From contig JAJFKO010000024.1 in the NCBI GenBank assembly GCA_021773175.1, positions 1 to 64,000 on the forward strand: 64,000 nucleotides of DNA, given 5' to 3'. The notes under the pieces are model-generated. The model was not told the DNA's origin and ran no database searches. It saw only the letters and a program-made list of their open reading frames with translations. Every line of letters begins with the position of its first letter. The first letter of the stretch is position 1. The position numbers were made by a program, and so were the translations under genes. The DNA is from Gammaproteobacteria bacterium (lineage in GTDB: Bacteria > Pseudomonadota > Gammaproteobacteria > JAJFKO01). Shown piece after piece: positions 27,613 to 37,309 of this stretch.

Positions 27613-27840
27613 AAATTAACCCTCACTGTAATTTTTAGCATACTTAAAAAATTCTGGTTTATAGTACAAGTTTTTAAGTAATCTTAAAGCAAAACCTCAT
27701 ATAAATATAAGCTACTGATAAACATTAATTTTTATCCCGCTTATCATAATCCCTCCCTCCACGTTGTTCTATATATTTACAACTCGGCCCTGGTAGTGTA
27801 CAATTGTCAGCCATTTAGTGCCAATAACAACGGACGTCTA

Positions 27841-29802
27841 ATGTTCATAAATAAAAATTTACCTGAATTGTCGGTTCAACACTATTGGCGCCTATTAGTT
27901 GATCGACCAGTACAAACTCAAATTGGCCCAACTTGGCGAGAACAAAACGAACCAGGCTACTTAAAAAGTATGTTTACCGGTTTCGAATTCATGCTAAAGA
28001 CCTTATATGAGCCACTAACAGTTGATTCTCATGAACACTTGCATAATGCTGCTGTATCGCATACTCAATATCTACAAAAATTTGATACTGCAGATGGCAT
28101 TCATACACAGCTCGTAGATTTCCCTCAAGGTTACCGCGATAACGATTATGTTGAATTTGGTTTAGTAGCAGAAGGTCCTGGTCAAAATATTAGTCTTGCT
28201 GGTTTACGTGAATTATTAGAAAAAATGGCGCGCGGCGATTCTTACTTTTTTATTCAGGCGGATATAGACACTATTGCATCATCTGAAACATTAACATTAC
28301 CCATAAGTGACGAGACGGTATCTAAAGTTTTTGAAAAGTTAAAAGCGACACCATGTAAAATTTCCATAAAGCCCTGCTCTCTTGCAAAAATCAAACAGCG
28401 AGTACAGGCAGAAATCAAGGCTTATTATACAGCAATCGCTATCGCGAAAGATGATGACAGTAAATTAAGAGCTATTGCTACTTTGATTCGCGATTTAGAG
28501 ATCGCCCATCCTTTTCCTGATGGTAATTCAAGAACGCATGCCATATTAACCCTAAATAAATTATTGCGACAAAATGGTTTTAGCTATGTCATTCTAGAAT
28601 GCCGCGACCGATTTGATGCTTATTCTATTGATGAACTTGTTGTTGAAATTAAACAAGGCTGGCAGAATTTTCAAGATGTGCAAGCTCGACAACAGGAATT
28701 AGCCGGTTCACCTGGACGCCTATATCTTGAAGGAAATGAAACCTTAGCAAAACAACTTATTCTTGAAGCTTGTAGTAGTATCCCTGTTTGGTCAGCATTG
28801 CCTGAGGGCAAACGTTTAGGTGTTATCGATAAACTTAAGGTCTGTTTAATACAATATAAAAAAGCCATTGATAATAAAGAATTCTCCAAAATAAGAAAAG
28901 CGATTATTGAAATTGTTGTAAATGCAATAGGCGAAATACCAGGGCGAGCCCACGTCGTTCCCGTTTACGATATTAATCTAAATTCAATCTCGTCATTACA
29001 GCTTCACTATTTATTACAACCCGCAGGTTTTGCTGAAACTCTCTACAGAATGTTTTTAGGAGTTACTATGTTTTTATCAGGACAAGAAGGCGTTAGCGCT
29101 AGCGCTGAAATCGATTTCACCCATTTCATCGCTGATAGTATATCAATATCAAATGCATTAAATTCCGCAATGCATAGAAAATATCAAACCCGTAAGGCTC
29201 TGCTTGCAACTGGCTGGGAGCGTGGTCCAAATAAAGAAATCGCTCAAACATGGATTAATGATTTTGGTTATGCAAGAAAGCTACTGCCGGTTTTACACCT
29301 GGCTATTCTAAAAAAAGAATTAACCAACGTATTAAGTAACTGTTCCCCCCAAAAAGCATCCAGTTTGATAATGCTGATATTTGTATTAAACCAACAATTT
29401 TTAACAAATGAATTTATGCTCTCTAAAGATAATCACGAAGCTCGTGAAGATTTAAAGCAAGAGCTTTATCAAGCAACGTTAGCAGCATGGCAAAATCTCA
29501 CAGATGAAGAGCTAACAAGCAATCCTGTTCAAGCAATCTGTGCAAAAGCACTTAGTTGTAACTCGGCCTCAGCAGATACAAATTTAGCATCGATGTTAGG
29601 CCAAATGCAGTCTGCTGCTATAACTAACTCAAACTTAGCTTTTATTATAAGTTTTACTGAAGCACTATCGCTCGACACACAAATGGATTTTGACGCAGCA
29701 ATCCAGCCACTATGCACCGATATGTCAGTTCAATGGCAAGGCTTTGTTCGCGATATTTATCAAGCCCAGATTAAGCATGCATATAAAGCAGAATTAAAAT
29801 AG
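27841..29802 (+). CDS. Degenerate Fic-domain protein A
   Basis: 653 aa from the ATG at 27841; an upstream GTG at 27796 is possible. An N-terminal block QNEPGYLKSMFTGFEFMLKTLYEPL is shared with the next gene. The Fic-like core has HPFPDGNSR at 223-231, against the family motif HPF-x-(D/E)GNGRxxR. The catalytic His and the GN pair are kept, the second Gly is Ser, and the trailing Arg is lost. The C-terminal 350 residues are helical and unrecognised. Large helical Fic-like proteins in tandem are typical secretion-system effector candidates in Legionellales-type genomes; that role is an inference. No signal peptide. Confidence 0.6.
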   Translation: MFINKNLPELSVQHYWRLLVDRPVQTQIGPTWREQNEPGYLKSMFTGFEFMLKTLYEPLTVDSHEHLHNAAVSHTQYLQKFDTADGIHTQLVDFPQGYRDNDYVEFGLVAEGPGQNISLAGLRELLEKMARGDSYFFIQADIDTIASSETLTLPISDETVSKVFEKLKATPCKISIKPCSLAKIKQRVQAEIKAYYTAIAIAKDDDSKLRAIATLIRDLEIAHPFPDGNSRTHAILTLNKLLRQNGFSYVILECRDRFDAYSIDELVVEIKQGWQNFQDVQARQQELAGSPGRLYLEGNETLAKQLILEACSSIPVWSALPEGKRLGVIDKLKVCLIQYKKAIDNKEFSKIRKAIIEIVVNAIGEIPGRAHVVPVYDINLNSISSLQLHYLLQPAGFAETLYRMFLGVTMFLSGQEGVSASAEIDFTHFIADSISISNALNSAMHRKYQTRKALLATGWERGPNKEIAQTWINDFGYARKLLPVLHLAILKKELTNVLSNCSPQKASSLIMLIFVLNQQFLTNEFMLSKDNHEAREDLKQELYQATLAAWQNLTDEELTSNPVQAICAKALSCNSASADTNLASMLGQMQSAAITNSNLAFIISFTEALSLDTQMDFDAAIQPLCTDMSVQWQGFVRDIYQAQIKHAYKAELK

Positions 29803-29883
29803 CCTTATAAAACAATATGTTCCGCCACGCCAGCTTTAAGCTATATTTATACTATAAATTATAGTTTTGGGGTACGTTCATTT

Positions 29884-31185
29884 ATGCTAGGTGGAGAACA
29901 AATTCAACCACTAAATCACTTTCGTGATTTCTCGACGGAATCGCTATGGCGTCTATTTATCGATTTCAATCGACAGCGCGATATCGCCACTGAAGATCAA
30001 GTGTCTCCTGACGGTTTCGATGAGCGAGAACCGGGCTATTTAAAAAGTCTATTTCACGCATTCGACGATATGCTACAAAACATCAATGAGCCTCTCTCTT
30101 TAGATTCCATTATTCGCTCTCATGACCTTGCAATTTCATTTACTATTGAGCGTCTGATAATGGACACGCCCAATGGTTATGAACCTTATTACCAAGAATT
30201 TGAAAAGGGCTTACGTTATGATGATGTATGTAGCTTAGGTTTAGTTACACAGGGCCCTATGTGTAACTGTACGCGTAAGGGTTTACAAGAGCTGCTCGAA
30301 AAAATAATCCGACAAGAAGTTCTAGTAGATATTACTTATTTCGAGTCTGTTGGTAGCGCTATTCAACATATCACTAAACTCCCTATCTCTGATAATGAGC
30401 TTGACTCTCTTTTTCAACTTGCAACAGAAGGAAAATTACAACTTGAGCAACCTATAGATAAACTAGATGTTATACAGCATAAGATGAATACAGTTATAGC
30501 TTCATATAATCGCGAGATTGATTTGGCTACTACTGAAGATAAAAAGCTAAGTCTTATTGCTAATGTGATACAAATATTTGACCTCATCCACCCATTTACC
30601 GATGCCAATGCCCGAACTTTTGTATTAATGCAATTAAACAAACTGTTAATAAAAAGTGGATTCTCACCAGCGATACTAGTTAATCCTAATATAACGGCCG
30701 CTTTGTCTAATGCGGAATTAGTTCAAGAGATAAAACAAGGCATGCATCGTTTTCAAACTCTACAACTCGCTGAACAAGAATCCACGATCTATCTAAAAGG
30801 CAATCCAATGATTGCTCAATTATTTGTGAATGAAGCTGTACGTGATATTCCAGGCTGGGATAAAGTGAACGTTCAAGATAGAGGTCGCGCTATTAAACTT
30901 GTTGTCGACTCTTTAATGAATATCAATCAAGAAAGACTGCATCTTCCTGAACAACAGAAACTAAAGGAAGTGATACAAGGTAAATTAGCAAAAGCCGTTT
31001 ATACCCCTTCAAGAGGAATAGGTATGTTTGCTCCAGCGGGCGGCACAGCAGCGCGCATCTGGTTTGAAACAGATCGCTCAGTTTACAATGTCTTACCCGC
31101 AGCTACGCAACGCGACGCATTAGAAGTTAGCAAACTCAGCAGTGAATTGAATCACTCTCTCGTAAAATACCGTCCCAAACTCTAA
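29884..31185 (+). CDS. Degenerate Fic-domain protein B
   Basis: 433 aa, a paralogue of the preceding protein: EREPGYLKSLFHAFDDMLQNINEPLSLDS matches its N-terminal block, CSLGLVTQGP matches its GLVAEGP segment, and the core motif HPFTDANAR lies at 236-244. Both glycines of the Fic signature are replaced by Ala, so AMP-transfer activity is doubtful. It is shorter because it lacks most of the C-terminal region of copy A. An 81-bp gap separates the two genes, and no strong ribosome-binding sequence is visible. Confidence 0.6.
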   Translation: MLGGEQIQPLNHFRDFSTESLWRLFIDFNRQRDIATEDQVSPDGFDEREPGYLKSLFHAFDDMLQNINEPLSLDSIIRSHDLAISFTIERLIMDTPNGYEPYYQEFEKGLRYDDVCSLGLVTQGPMCNCTRKGLQELLEKIIRQEVLVDITYFESVGSAIQHITKLPISDNELDSLFQLATEGKLQLEQPIDKLDVIQHKMNTVIASYNREIDLATTEDKKLSLIANVIQIFDLIHPFTDANARTFVLMQLNKLLIKSGFSPAILVNPNITAALSNAELVQEIKQGMHRFQTLQLAEQESTIYLKGNPMIAQLFVNEAVRDIPGWDKVNVQDRGRAIKLVVDSLMNINQERLHLPEQQKLKEVIQGKLAKAVYTPSRGIGMFAPAGGTAARIWFETDRSVYNVLPAATQRDALEVSKLSSELNHSLVKYRPKL

Positions 31186-31279
31186 TATATAATCGATTAA
31201 ACATTCCACCAAAATGAAATGAATTTATGCAGTATCATGATATAATCTGCGCGTCTTAGAATTCCGAAGGTAAAAGAAC

Positions 31280-31753
31280 ATGCGCAACAATATGTTTATT
31301 CTTTGTCTCGCAAGCATCTCATTATTACTAAGCGGCTGCGCCACTACCGCGAACTATGCTCACATCGTACATAGCTGGCATGGCAGCAAATTGAATCGCC
31401 TCACCCATGTCTGGGGCTACCCTGATGGTCACTTCAAAGCCCCGAATGGTCATCGCGTTTATTTTTATCGTTACGATTACCATGCTTATGTTCCTGGACA
31501 ATATTTTCCAGGTTACTCCGCGGTAAATTATGGTCCTTATGGTGGTGCTTATATTTACACATCACCGAGTTACTATACGCCTGGTTATAGTCTTAGGGCT
31601 TTTTGTAAAACATTCTTTGAAGTTAATCGTCATAATACGATCATCCATACAGATTTTCGCGGCAATAATTGTGTTGCGACTAATTATCAGGTTAGAATGC
31701 TGAGCAACACTGGCAAGTATGAATATTATAAAATGAAACCGCTGCACAAATAG
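31280..31753 (+). CDS. Predicted outer-membrane lipoprotein
   Basis: 157 aa. The signal peptide ends in a lipobox LLSGC with the lipidated Cys at residue 20. The mature part reads HSWHGSKLNRLTHVWGYPDG and YFYRYDYHAYVPGQYFPGYS, rich in Tyr, Gly and His. The W-GxP-D/KL pattern resembles small lipoproteins in which this motif precedes a beta-strand-rich domain. Function unknown. The Tyr/Gly-rich centre may be surface exposed. Confidence 0.75.
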   Translation: MRNNMFILCLASISLLLSGCATTANYAHIVHSWHGSKLNRLTHVWGYPDGHFKAPNGHRVYFYRYDYHAYVPGQYFPGYSAVNYGPYGGAYIYTSPSYYTPGYSLRAFCKTFFEVNRHNTIIHTDFRGNNCVATNYQVRMLSNTGKYEYYKMKPLHK

Positions 31754-31788
31754 TATGTTTCATATCAAACAAAGGAGCATTAGAGACA

Positions 31789-32226
31789 ATGCATCATGTT
31801 TCAGAATTAGAACTTATTATACGCGTATTAATCGCAACTATTTTAGGTAGTTTAATTGGTTGGGAGCGAGAGCATCATGTTCGTGGCGCAGGTATCCGTA
31901 CCTTTGGCGCTATTTCTTTAGGTTCCTGTGTCTTTGGTCTGGTTTCATTACACTTTGCAAGCCATGCAGATCCAACTCGCATCGCAGCACAAGTCGTTAC
32001 CGGTATTGGTTTTATCGGTGCCGGTGTTATTTTTCGTCAAGGTGCCAGCGTTGGTGGTTTAACGTCAGCGGCAACCATTTGGGCAACGGCTGCCGTCGGA
32101 TTAGCAGTTAGTTTTGGCATGTATACCATTGGTTTCGTTACAGCCATTCTTATTTTCTTACTACTATTTTTGCCACGTTTAGATTGGTGGCAAAAAATTT
32201 CAGGAAAGCGCAAATACGAAGATTAG
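31789..32226 (+). CDS. MgtC/SapB-family membrane protein
   Basis: 145 aa, four or five hydrophobic segments. Family signatures are LIGWEREHHVRGAGIRTFGAI, GIGFIGAGVIF and GGLTSAATIWATAAVGLAVSFG. It lacks the C-terminal ACT-like domain of longer MgtC proteins, so it is the short SapB-like form. Relatives support growth in low magnesium and inside macrophages. It lies 36 bp after the lipoprotein gene and may share its transcript. Confidence 0.88.
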   Translation: MHHVSELELIIRVLIATILGSLIGWEREHHVRGAGIRTFGAISLGSCVFGLVSLHFASHADPTRIAAQVVTGIGFIGAGVIFRQGASVGGLTSAATIWATAAVGLAVSFGMYTIGFVTAILIFLLLFLPRLDWWQKISGKRKYED

Positions 32227-32229
32227 TTA

Positions 32230-32393
32230 TATACCCGTCACGATTCATTTTTAGGGTTTCTCGCTTGTTATTTCCTACGAGAAATGCACTTTAAATCTTG
32301 TCAATAGTCTAGCTATTACCTGCGATTTAGAACATTTCCCTCGTAAAAAATCCCGGTGCGATAAAACCCTAAAAATGAATCGCGACGGGTATA
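32230..32393. repeat. TATACCCGTC-ended inverted-repeat element
   Basis: The 30-bp arms 32230-32259 and 32364-32393 pair with one mismatch; they start TATACCCGTC and contain GATTCATTTTTAGGGTTT. The 104-bp interior is non-coding. It lies between the convergent MgtC-like and LuxR-type genes, where it could act as a bidirectional transcription stop, and it may be a MITE. Confidence 0.85.
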
Positions 32394-32398
32394 TTCAC

Positions 32399-33268
32399 TT
32401 ATTCTTCTTTTAATTCATGCAGAAACTTACTCATAAAGTTAGTCCGCAACAAGGTTGTGATTAATTCTGACTTTTTATGGCAACCTAACTTTTTACGCAC
32501 ATTATTCAAATAAAATTCTACTGTTCGTGGCGACACAAAAAGAATTTCGGCTGTCTCTTTTGCTGTTCGCCCACGTATTAACTCTAATAAACATTGCAAT
32601 TCACGTCGTGTTATATCAACAGTTTCCTGCCCTATGATTAGTCTCGATTGCTCGACATTCGTCTGCTCAAGAAATTTATGTCGTTCATCAAGTAAGTAAT
32701 CAAGCGAGCTATCAAAAGAATGATGAGAAAATTGTTTTAATTCAATAATACCAAGAGGCAAATATGGTTTAGGCTCATTAACATAGATACTGGCCTTATC
32801 ATGAAAATATAGAATAAAACGCTGTAATAAGTCCATATTGTTTAAATAAAGATTAACATGATTAATATCATCTTTATCGCCAGCAAAATGGTAGATATCA
32901 ATATAGTCGACACTGCGTTCAATAAAGCATATGCCATGGCTAATTCTATACTCTTCCGCCAAATGTTGATTAGCATTATTAGCCCAGTCATGCTGTAGCG
33001 CCTCCCAAAGAAAACAACCATTATTTAATGCGCTGCCTTGCTCTGATAATATGAAATGCAAGTACTCAGGATATTTTCGTAAAAAATCACCTTCATTGCT
33101 TAGATGATCAGACCTATTTGATAAAGACCATACAGAATAATTATTATAAACTCTAGCAAAGTTAAAGTAAGTTGTTTTAAAGAAGCTTTGTAATGGATAA
33201 CAAATATCATTAATTTTTTTTGATATCGCTATTGCAGACTGATTATCTTTATAAACTCTATGATTCAT
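32399..33268 (-). CDS. LuxR-type transcriptional regulator A
   Basis: 289 aa. A strong GGGGAG ribosome-binding sequence precedes the ATG. The C-terminal LuxR-type helix-turn-helix is clear: LTxRELxCL-like 'ITRRELQCLLELIRGRTAKE', then TAEILFVSPRTVEFYLNNVR and KKLGCHKKSELI. The N-terminal 200 residues, with IDIYHFAGD and LLQRFILYFHDKA, match no sensor domain I recognise but are shared with the regulator at 62341-63150. It lacks the acyl-homoserine-lactone-binding WYDPEW pattern as far as I can see. The target genes are unknown. Confidence 0.8.
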   Translation of the reverse strand: MNHRVYKDNQSAIAISKKINDICYPLQSFFKTTYFNFARVYNNYSVWSLSNRSDHLSNEGDFLRKYPEYLHFILSEQGSALNNGCFLWEALQHDWANNANQHLAEEYRISHGICFIERSVDYIDIYHFAGDKDDINHVNLYLNNMDLLQRFILYFHDKASIYVNEPKPYLPLGIIELKQFSHHSFDSSLDYLLDERHKFLEQTNVEQSRLIIGQETVDITRRELQCLLELIRGRTAKETAEILFVSPRTVEFYLNNVRKKLGCHKKSELITTLLRTNFMSKFLHELKEE

Positions 33269-33441
33269 CGCGTGCTCCCCCTCTTAATAACTTAAGATAT
33301 ACGCAACATCCTCACTTCCAAAAAATTGTTCCTTCTAAGGAACTTATTCTATTTATTATTTTGAATAAAAATTTTTCTCCTACACAAGTTTCAAATTAGT
33401 TTATAAATGAAGTTTATGCAAATAACGTCAATATATTGAAC

Positions 33442-33481
33442 GCAAAAAAAAATAGGGGTGATATCGCTACCAGCCCCTATT
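33442..33481 (-). terminator. Intrinsic terminator of the aldolase gene
   Basis: Read on the minus strand, AATAGGGG pairs with CCCCTATT around a longer loop and is followed by an uninterrupted run of T. It begins about 35 bp beyond the aldolase stop. Confidence 0.8.
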
Positions 33482-33515
33482 CTATTCGCTTTAACTATGG
33501 CAAATAAATTGTAAA

Positions 33516-34532
33516 TTATTTCTCCATACTTTGGTCATACTCACCACAGCTTGCTAATGCATTTAATTTCGCACGCTTATAAAAATTTTCTTGCGCAGCA
33601 GATAAATTTTCAGATTTACCCGCCCAAATTTTTAATGCTGAACCTTGTAAAGCACGCGCATATGAAAAACTAACATGCCATGGCAACGTTTGCGTTGAAC
33701 GATTCATTAAATTTAAATGTTGCGTTGCTTGTAGTTCATCTTGACCACCGGATAAAAAGTTAATGCTTGGAACAGCCGCTGGAACTGTACGCAATAAAAC
33801 TTTTACTGTGCGTGCTGCAACATCTTCTGCAGTTGCTTGCTGTGCACATTCTTTTCCAGATATAACCATGCTTGGTTTTAAAATCATATGTTCTAATGAC
33901 ACACCATGACGACGAATTGCTGCAAACACTTCATACAGTGTTGCTTCCGTTGCCGCTTCACTACGCTCAATTGTATGTGTACCATCGATTAGTAATTCAG
34001 GTTCAACGATTGGCACAAAACCATTGTCTTGGGCAATTGCAGCATAACGTGCAAGCACTTCTGCATTAGTAAACATTCCCATGCAACCTGGATTAACATC
34101 AGTAATCGGTAATACTGCTCGCCATTTAGTAAAACGCGCACCATATTCTTTATAGCCTTGTAAGCGTTCTGCTAAGCCATCTAAACCTTGCGTTATCTTG
34201 TCGCCATCAGCGTTAACTAATGGAATAATGCCTTTATCAACTTTGATTCCAGGAACAATGCCTTTTTTAGCAAGCAACTCAGGGAATAAAGTACCATCAC
34301 TTGATTTATGCTGTAATGTTTCTTCAAATAAAATCACACCACTAATAAACTCTTCTATCCCTGGCGTACTGAAAAATACATCACGATAGGCTCGGCGATT
34401 TTCGTCAGTGTTTTCCATACCGACAGATTCCAAGCGTTTGCCAGCAGTAGGCTTACTTTCATCAGCCGCTAAAATACCTTTGCCACGTACAATCATGGTA
34501 TCAATCGTTTTCTGTAATTCTGCAGTAGACAT
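33516..34532 (-). CDS. Class I fructose-bisphosphate aldolase
   Basis: About 338 aa from the ATG at 34532 (MSTAELQKTIDTM), with GGAGA 10 nt upstream; an earlier in-frame start adds an unrelated leader. Class I features are KGILAADESKPTAGKRL, FTKWRAVLPI, IVEPELLIDG, ILKPSMVISG with the predicted Schiff-base Lys, and INFLSGGQ for phosphate binding. It cleaves fructose-1,6-bisphosphate to triose phosphates. A class I enzyme of the eukaryote-like type is less common in gammaproteobacteria than class II. Confidence 0.93.
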   Translation of the reverse strand: MSTAELQKTIDTMIVRGKGILAADESKPTAGKRLESVGMENTDENRRAYRDVFFSTPGIEEFISGVILFEETLQHKSSDGTLFPELLAKKGIVPGIKVDKGIIPLVNADGDKITQGLDGLAERLQGYKEYGARFTKWRAVLPITDVNPGCMGMFTNAEVLARYAAIAQDNGFVPIVEPELLIDGTHTIERSEAATEATLYEVFAAIRRHGVSLEHMILKPSMVISGKECAQQATAEDVAARTVKVLLRTVPAAVPSINFLSGGQDELQATQHLNLMNRSTQTLPWHVSFSYARALQGSALKIWAGKSENLSAAQENFYKRAKLNALASCGEYDQSMEK

Positions 34533-34880
34533 TATGTTATATCTCCAAATTAAATAATCAGTCGAATTTAAGTTAATAAAAAACTGCTCGTTATTTTGCC
34601 TGTCATTACTAAGCAAACCGTCACAATTCGATAATCTAGTACTTAAGAAGTGTCGAGATTATACCCGAGAGGACTCCGGTAACAAACATTTCTATGTATT
34701 TTAGTAATGTAAGAAAATTCCCCTCAACTTTAGGTGAATTGATATTGAACAACTCAACGTGGTGCGACACTTTGCTCGCAATAGCTTACATGGAAAAACA
34801 TAAATTGAGCATATTATGTCTTATACCCTATCACCTATAATCCCAGAATCCATCGATAAATTTATATAGAGATCTCACTC
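34533..34880. other. Divergent aldolase-comM intergenic region
   Basis: 348 bp with no gene. A TATAAT -10 candidate for the aldolase lies at 34658-34663 on the minus strand, with only a weak -35 (TTTGTT at 17-bp spacing). I see no repeat or hairpin of note. Confidence 0.4.
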
Positions 34881-36416
34881 ATGCTAACCGTCGTCTATAC
34901 TCGGGCCAATAGCGGGCTTGAAGCACCATTAATTCGTGTTGAAGCTCACTTAACCACGGGCAATGTTGATATTCAGATCATTGGCTTAGCAGAAACAGCC
35001 ATTAAAGAAAGTCGTGATCGGATACGTTGTGCATTAAGCAATGCCGGTTTTTTTATTCCACAACAACGAATTATTATTAACTTAGCGCCAGCAGATTTAC
35101 CCAAACATGGTAGTCGCTTTGACCTACCTATTGCCTTAAGTATTCTGGCAGCAAGTAATCAAATACCATCGAACAATCTTACTGATTATGAATTTGCAGG
35201 AGAACTTGCTCTCGATGGTACATTACGCCATGTCTCTTGCATATTACCTTTTGCTCTTGCAAGTAATAAGTCAGGGCGACAAGTAGTCTTACCCTCTAGT
35301 AATGCAACCGAAGCTGCTCTCATCCAAAGCTTAACAATCTTACCCGCAAAACATGTTCTTGAGGTTTGTGCCCATCTCAGTGGCAAACAATTAATTCAAC
35401 CATATCACGTACCACGGTCTCATTACAGCAATGAAACACATTTAGATATTGCCGAAATCCAAGGCCAACAACGTGCTAAACGCGGTTTAGAAATTGCTGC
35501 TGCAGGTAGACATAATGTGCTGTTAAGTGGCCCTCCTGGCACCGGAAAAACGATGCTGGCACAACGTCTAGCAGGGTTACTACCGAAACTTAGTGATGAA
35601 CAAGCCTTAGAAGTTGCGGCAGTTTACTCATTGAGCAATCAGACGTTTGATTTGCGCCATTGGCAACAACGTCCATTTCGTAGTCCTCACCATACCGCGT
35701 CTTGTGTTGCCCTTGTTGGCGGCGGTAGTCGCCCACGCCCTGGCGAAATATCACTGGCCCATCATGGAATATTATTTTTAGATGAATTAGCTGAATTTAA
35801 TCGGCAAACATTGGAAACTCTGCGCGAACCCTTAGAGTCAGGAAAAATATCTATCTCACGAGCAGCACAGCAAAGTACTTTTCCCTGCAAATTTCAACTT
35901 ATCGCCGCGATGAATCCATGTCCATGCGGTAATTATGGTAATCCAAGTAACGAAGCAAGCAATGAATGTCGTTGTAGTCCAGATCAAATTCGACGCTATC
36001 AATCACGTCTGTCAGGGCCATTATTGGAACGTATTGATCTCTTTATTGAAGTCCCCAAAGAACAGGTACAGATTTACTTGCAACCGCCTCCCTCTCTAGA
36101 CACTGAAAACAGCAGCACAGTTCGTAGTAGAGTTATCGCAGCTCAGCAGCGTCAGTACCAACGCCAACAAGGCCTATTGAATAATCAATGTAATGGCAAA
36201 CAATTAATTCAATTCTGTCAGTTGAACAAAGATGGACTAAAATTACTACACACAGCACAAGATAAATTGCATTTATCCTTACGTAGCCAGCATCGTATAC
36301 TTCGTGTCGCACGTAGCATTGCAGATTTAGCAAATAGTGAAATGATTCATACCTCCCATTTAGCGGAAGCATTGAGCTTCCGCATAAAATTTTTCCATAC
36401 CCAGTCCTATTCATAG
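34881..36416 (+). CDS. comM: ComM/YifB-family Mg-chelatase-like AAA+ ATPase
   Basis: 511 aa. It opens with TRANSGLEAPLIRVEAHLTTG, the S5-like Lon-type N-domain. Walker A is LSGPPGTGKTML, Walker B is ILFLDELAEFNRQTLETLREP, and the MNPCPCGNYG...CRCSPDQIRRYQSRLSGPLLERIDLFIEV block is diagnostic. ComM is a hexameric helicase that extends recombination branches during natural transformation. It is a single gene, so competence in this organism is plausible but not shown by other genes here. Confidence 0.94.
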   Translation: MLTVVYTRANSGLEAPLIRVEAHLTTGNVDIQIIGLAETAIKESRDRIRCALSNAGFFIPQQRIIINLAPADLPKHGSRFDLPIALSILAASNQIPSNNLTDYEFAGELALDGTLRHVSCILPFALASNKSGRQVVLPSSNATEAALIQSLTILPAKHVLEVCAHLSGKQLIQPYHVPRSHYSNETHLDIAEIQGQQRAKRGLEIAAAGRHNVLLSGPPGTGKTMLAQRLAGLLPKLSDEQALEVAAVYSLSNQTFDLRHWQQRPFRSPHHTASCVALVGGGSRPRPGEISLAHHGILFLDELAEFNRQTLETLREPLESGKISISRAAQQSTFPCKFQLIAAMNPCPCGNYGNPSNEASNECRCSPDQIRRYQSRLSGPLLERIDLFIEVPKEQVQIYLQPPPSLDTENSSTVRSRVIAAQQRQYQRQQGLLNNQCNGKQLIQFCQLNKDGLKLLHTAQDKLHLSLRSQHRILRVARSIADLANSEMIHTSHLAEALSFRIKFFHTQSYS

Positions 36417-36491
36417 CCATTGAGCTTGCATTAGTTGCCAAGCTCAGCTATAAACTACATTATGACTTTTTATTATTAATATCTAGGGAAA

Positions 36492-37292
36492 GTGAGTAAA
36501 TTCATGGAGATAGGCAAAAGTCCGCAACCAATGATCAAAGTCTTAATGAAAGGCTGCCAGCTATGGTTAAAAACATTACCCAGGTTATTCTTCATTACCT
36601 TCGTCTTGGTTATCATTACTTCGCTTATTTCCTATTACTTCTTCGGAACTATCACAGATCGCGGCTTTACTCTTGTTGCTAATAAGACTGTGCAGAATTG
36701 GTATATCATTCCAATCTATTTTATTATTCCGTTATACTTCTTAGCGATTATGTACGATCAACTTGCGGGTGTTGATAAAAATAATCCGTCAATCAAACGT
36801 AGTATTTATGTTGCAACAAAAAACTTACCTAATATTATTATGGTTATGCTCGTTAGCGCCGTGCTGTTCATGACCGGCATGGCATTCTTTCTGATACCAG
36901 GAATAATATTGTTAGTCATATTACAATTCTATTTACCAATCGTCATTCTTGATAAGAAAAATTGGTACAGCGCCTTTTCGCGTTGCACAGATTTAGTCTG
37001 GGGTAACTGGTGGCGAACAATGACTATTGTAATATTACCATTCATTGCCGTCATACTATTGTTATTGCCATTACATTATGTAGCTTATAATTTTATCATA
37101 CACAGTATTGCGACCCATCATTTATCCAATGTTATTCTTTATCAACTTGGTATTCATAATCTTTTGCTGTGTTTCTATTTACCTTTAATTGTTTCTATCA
37201 TGTATGTTCATTTAAAAGACTTAAAAACACGCGAAGATTTACCTGACTCAACTTTTGATAAAGCCTTGGCTCATGTACTATCTGTTTGGTGA
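36492..37292 (+). CDS. Uncharacterised polytopic membrane protein
   Basis: 266 aa from a GTG; an ATG at 36504 is an equally good start. About six hydrophobic segments are seen (LFFITFVLVIITSLISYYFF, IIPIYFIIPLYFLAIMY, IIMVMLVSAVLFMTGMAF, LLVILQFYLPIVIL, and two more). The pattern GIILLVILQFYLPIVILDKKNWYSAFSRCTDLVWGNWWRT resembles YciC/glycerophosphodiesterase-membrane-domain-like proteins. No enzymatic motif. It ends 17 bp before the YchJ-like gene. Confidence 0.6.
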   Translation: MSKFMEIGKSPQPMIKVLMKGCQLWLKTLPRLFFITFVLVIITSLISYYFFGTITDRGFTLVANKTVQNWYIIPIYFIIPLYFLAIMYDQLAGVDKNNPSIKRSIYVATKNLPNIIMVMLVSAVLFMTGMAFFLIPGIILLVILQFYLPIVILDKKNWYSAFSRCTDLVWGNWWRTMTIVILPFIAVILLLLPLHYVAYNFIIHSIATHHLSNVILYQLGIHNLLLCFYLPLIVSIMYVHLKDLKTREDLPDSTFDKALAHVLSVW

Positions 37293-37309
37293 TCAGGTAT
37301 TAAAGTAAT

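Noticed and set aside
36363-36390. GCGGAAGC-ATTGA-GCTTCCGC hairpin followed by ATAAAATTTTT, terminator-like
   Set aside because: It lies inside the last codons of comM and coincides with the conserved AEALSFR segment, so it is probably a coding coincidence.
36421-36446. TGAGCTTG/CAAGCTCA hairpin after comM as a terminator
   Set aside because: The stem is only 8 bp with a 10-nt loop and no T-run follows.
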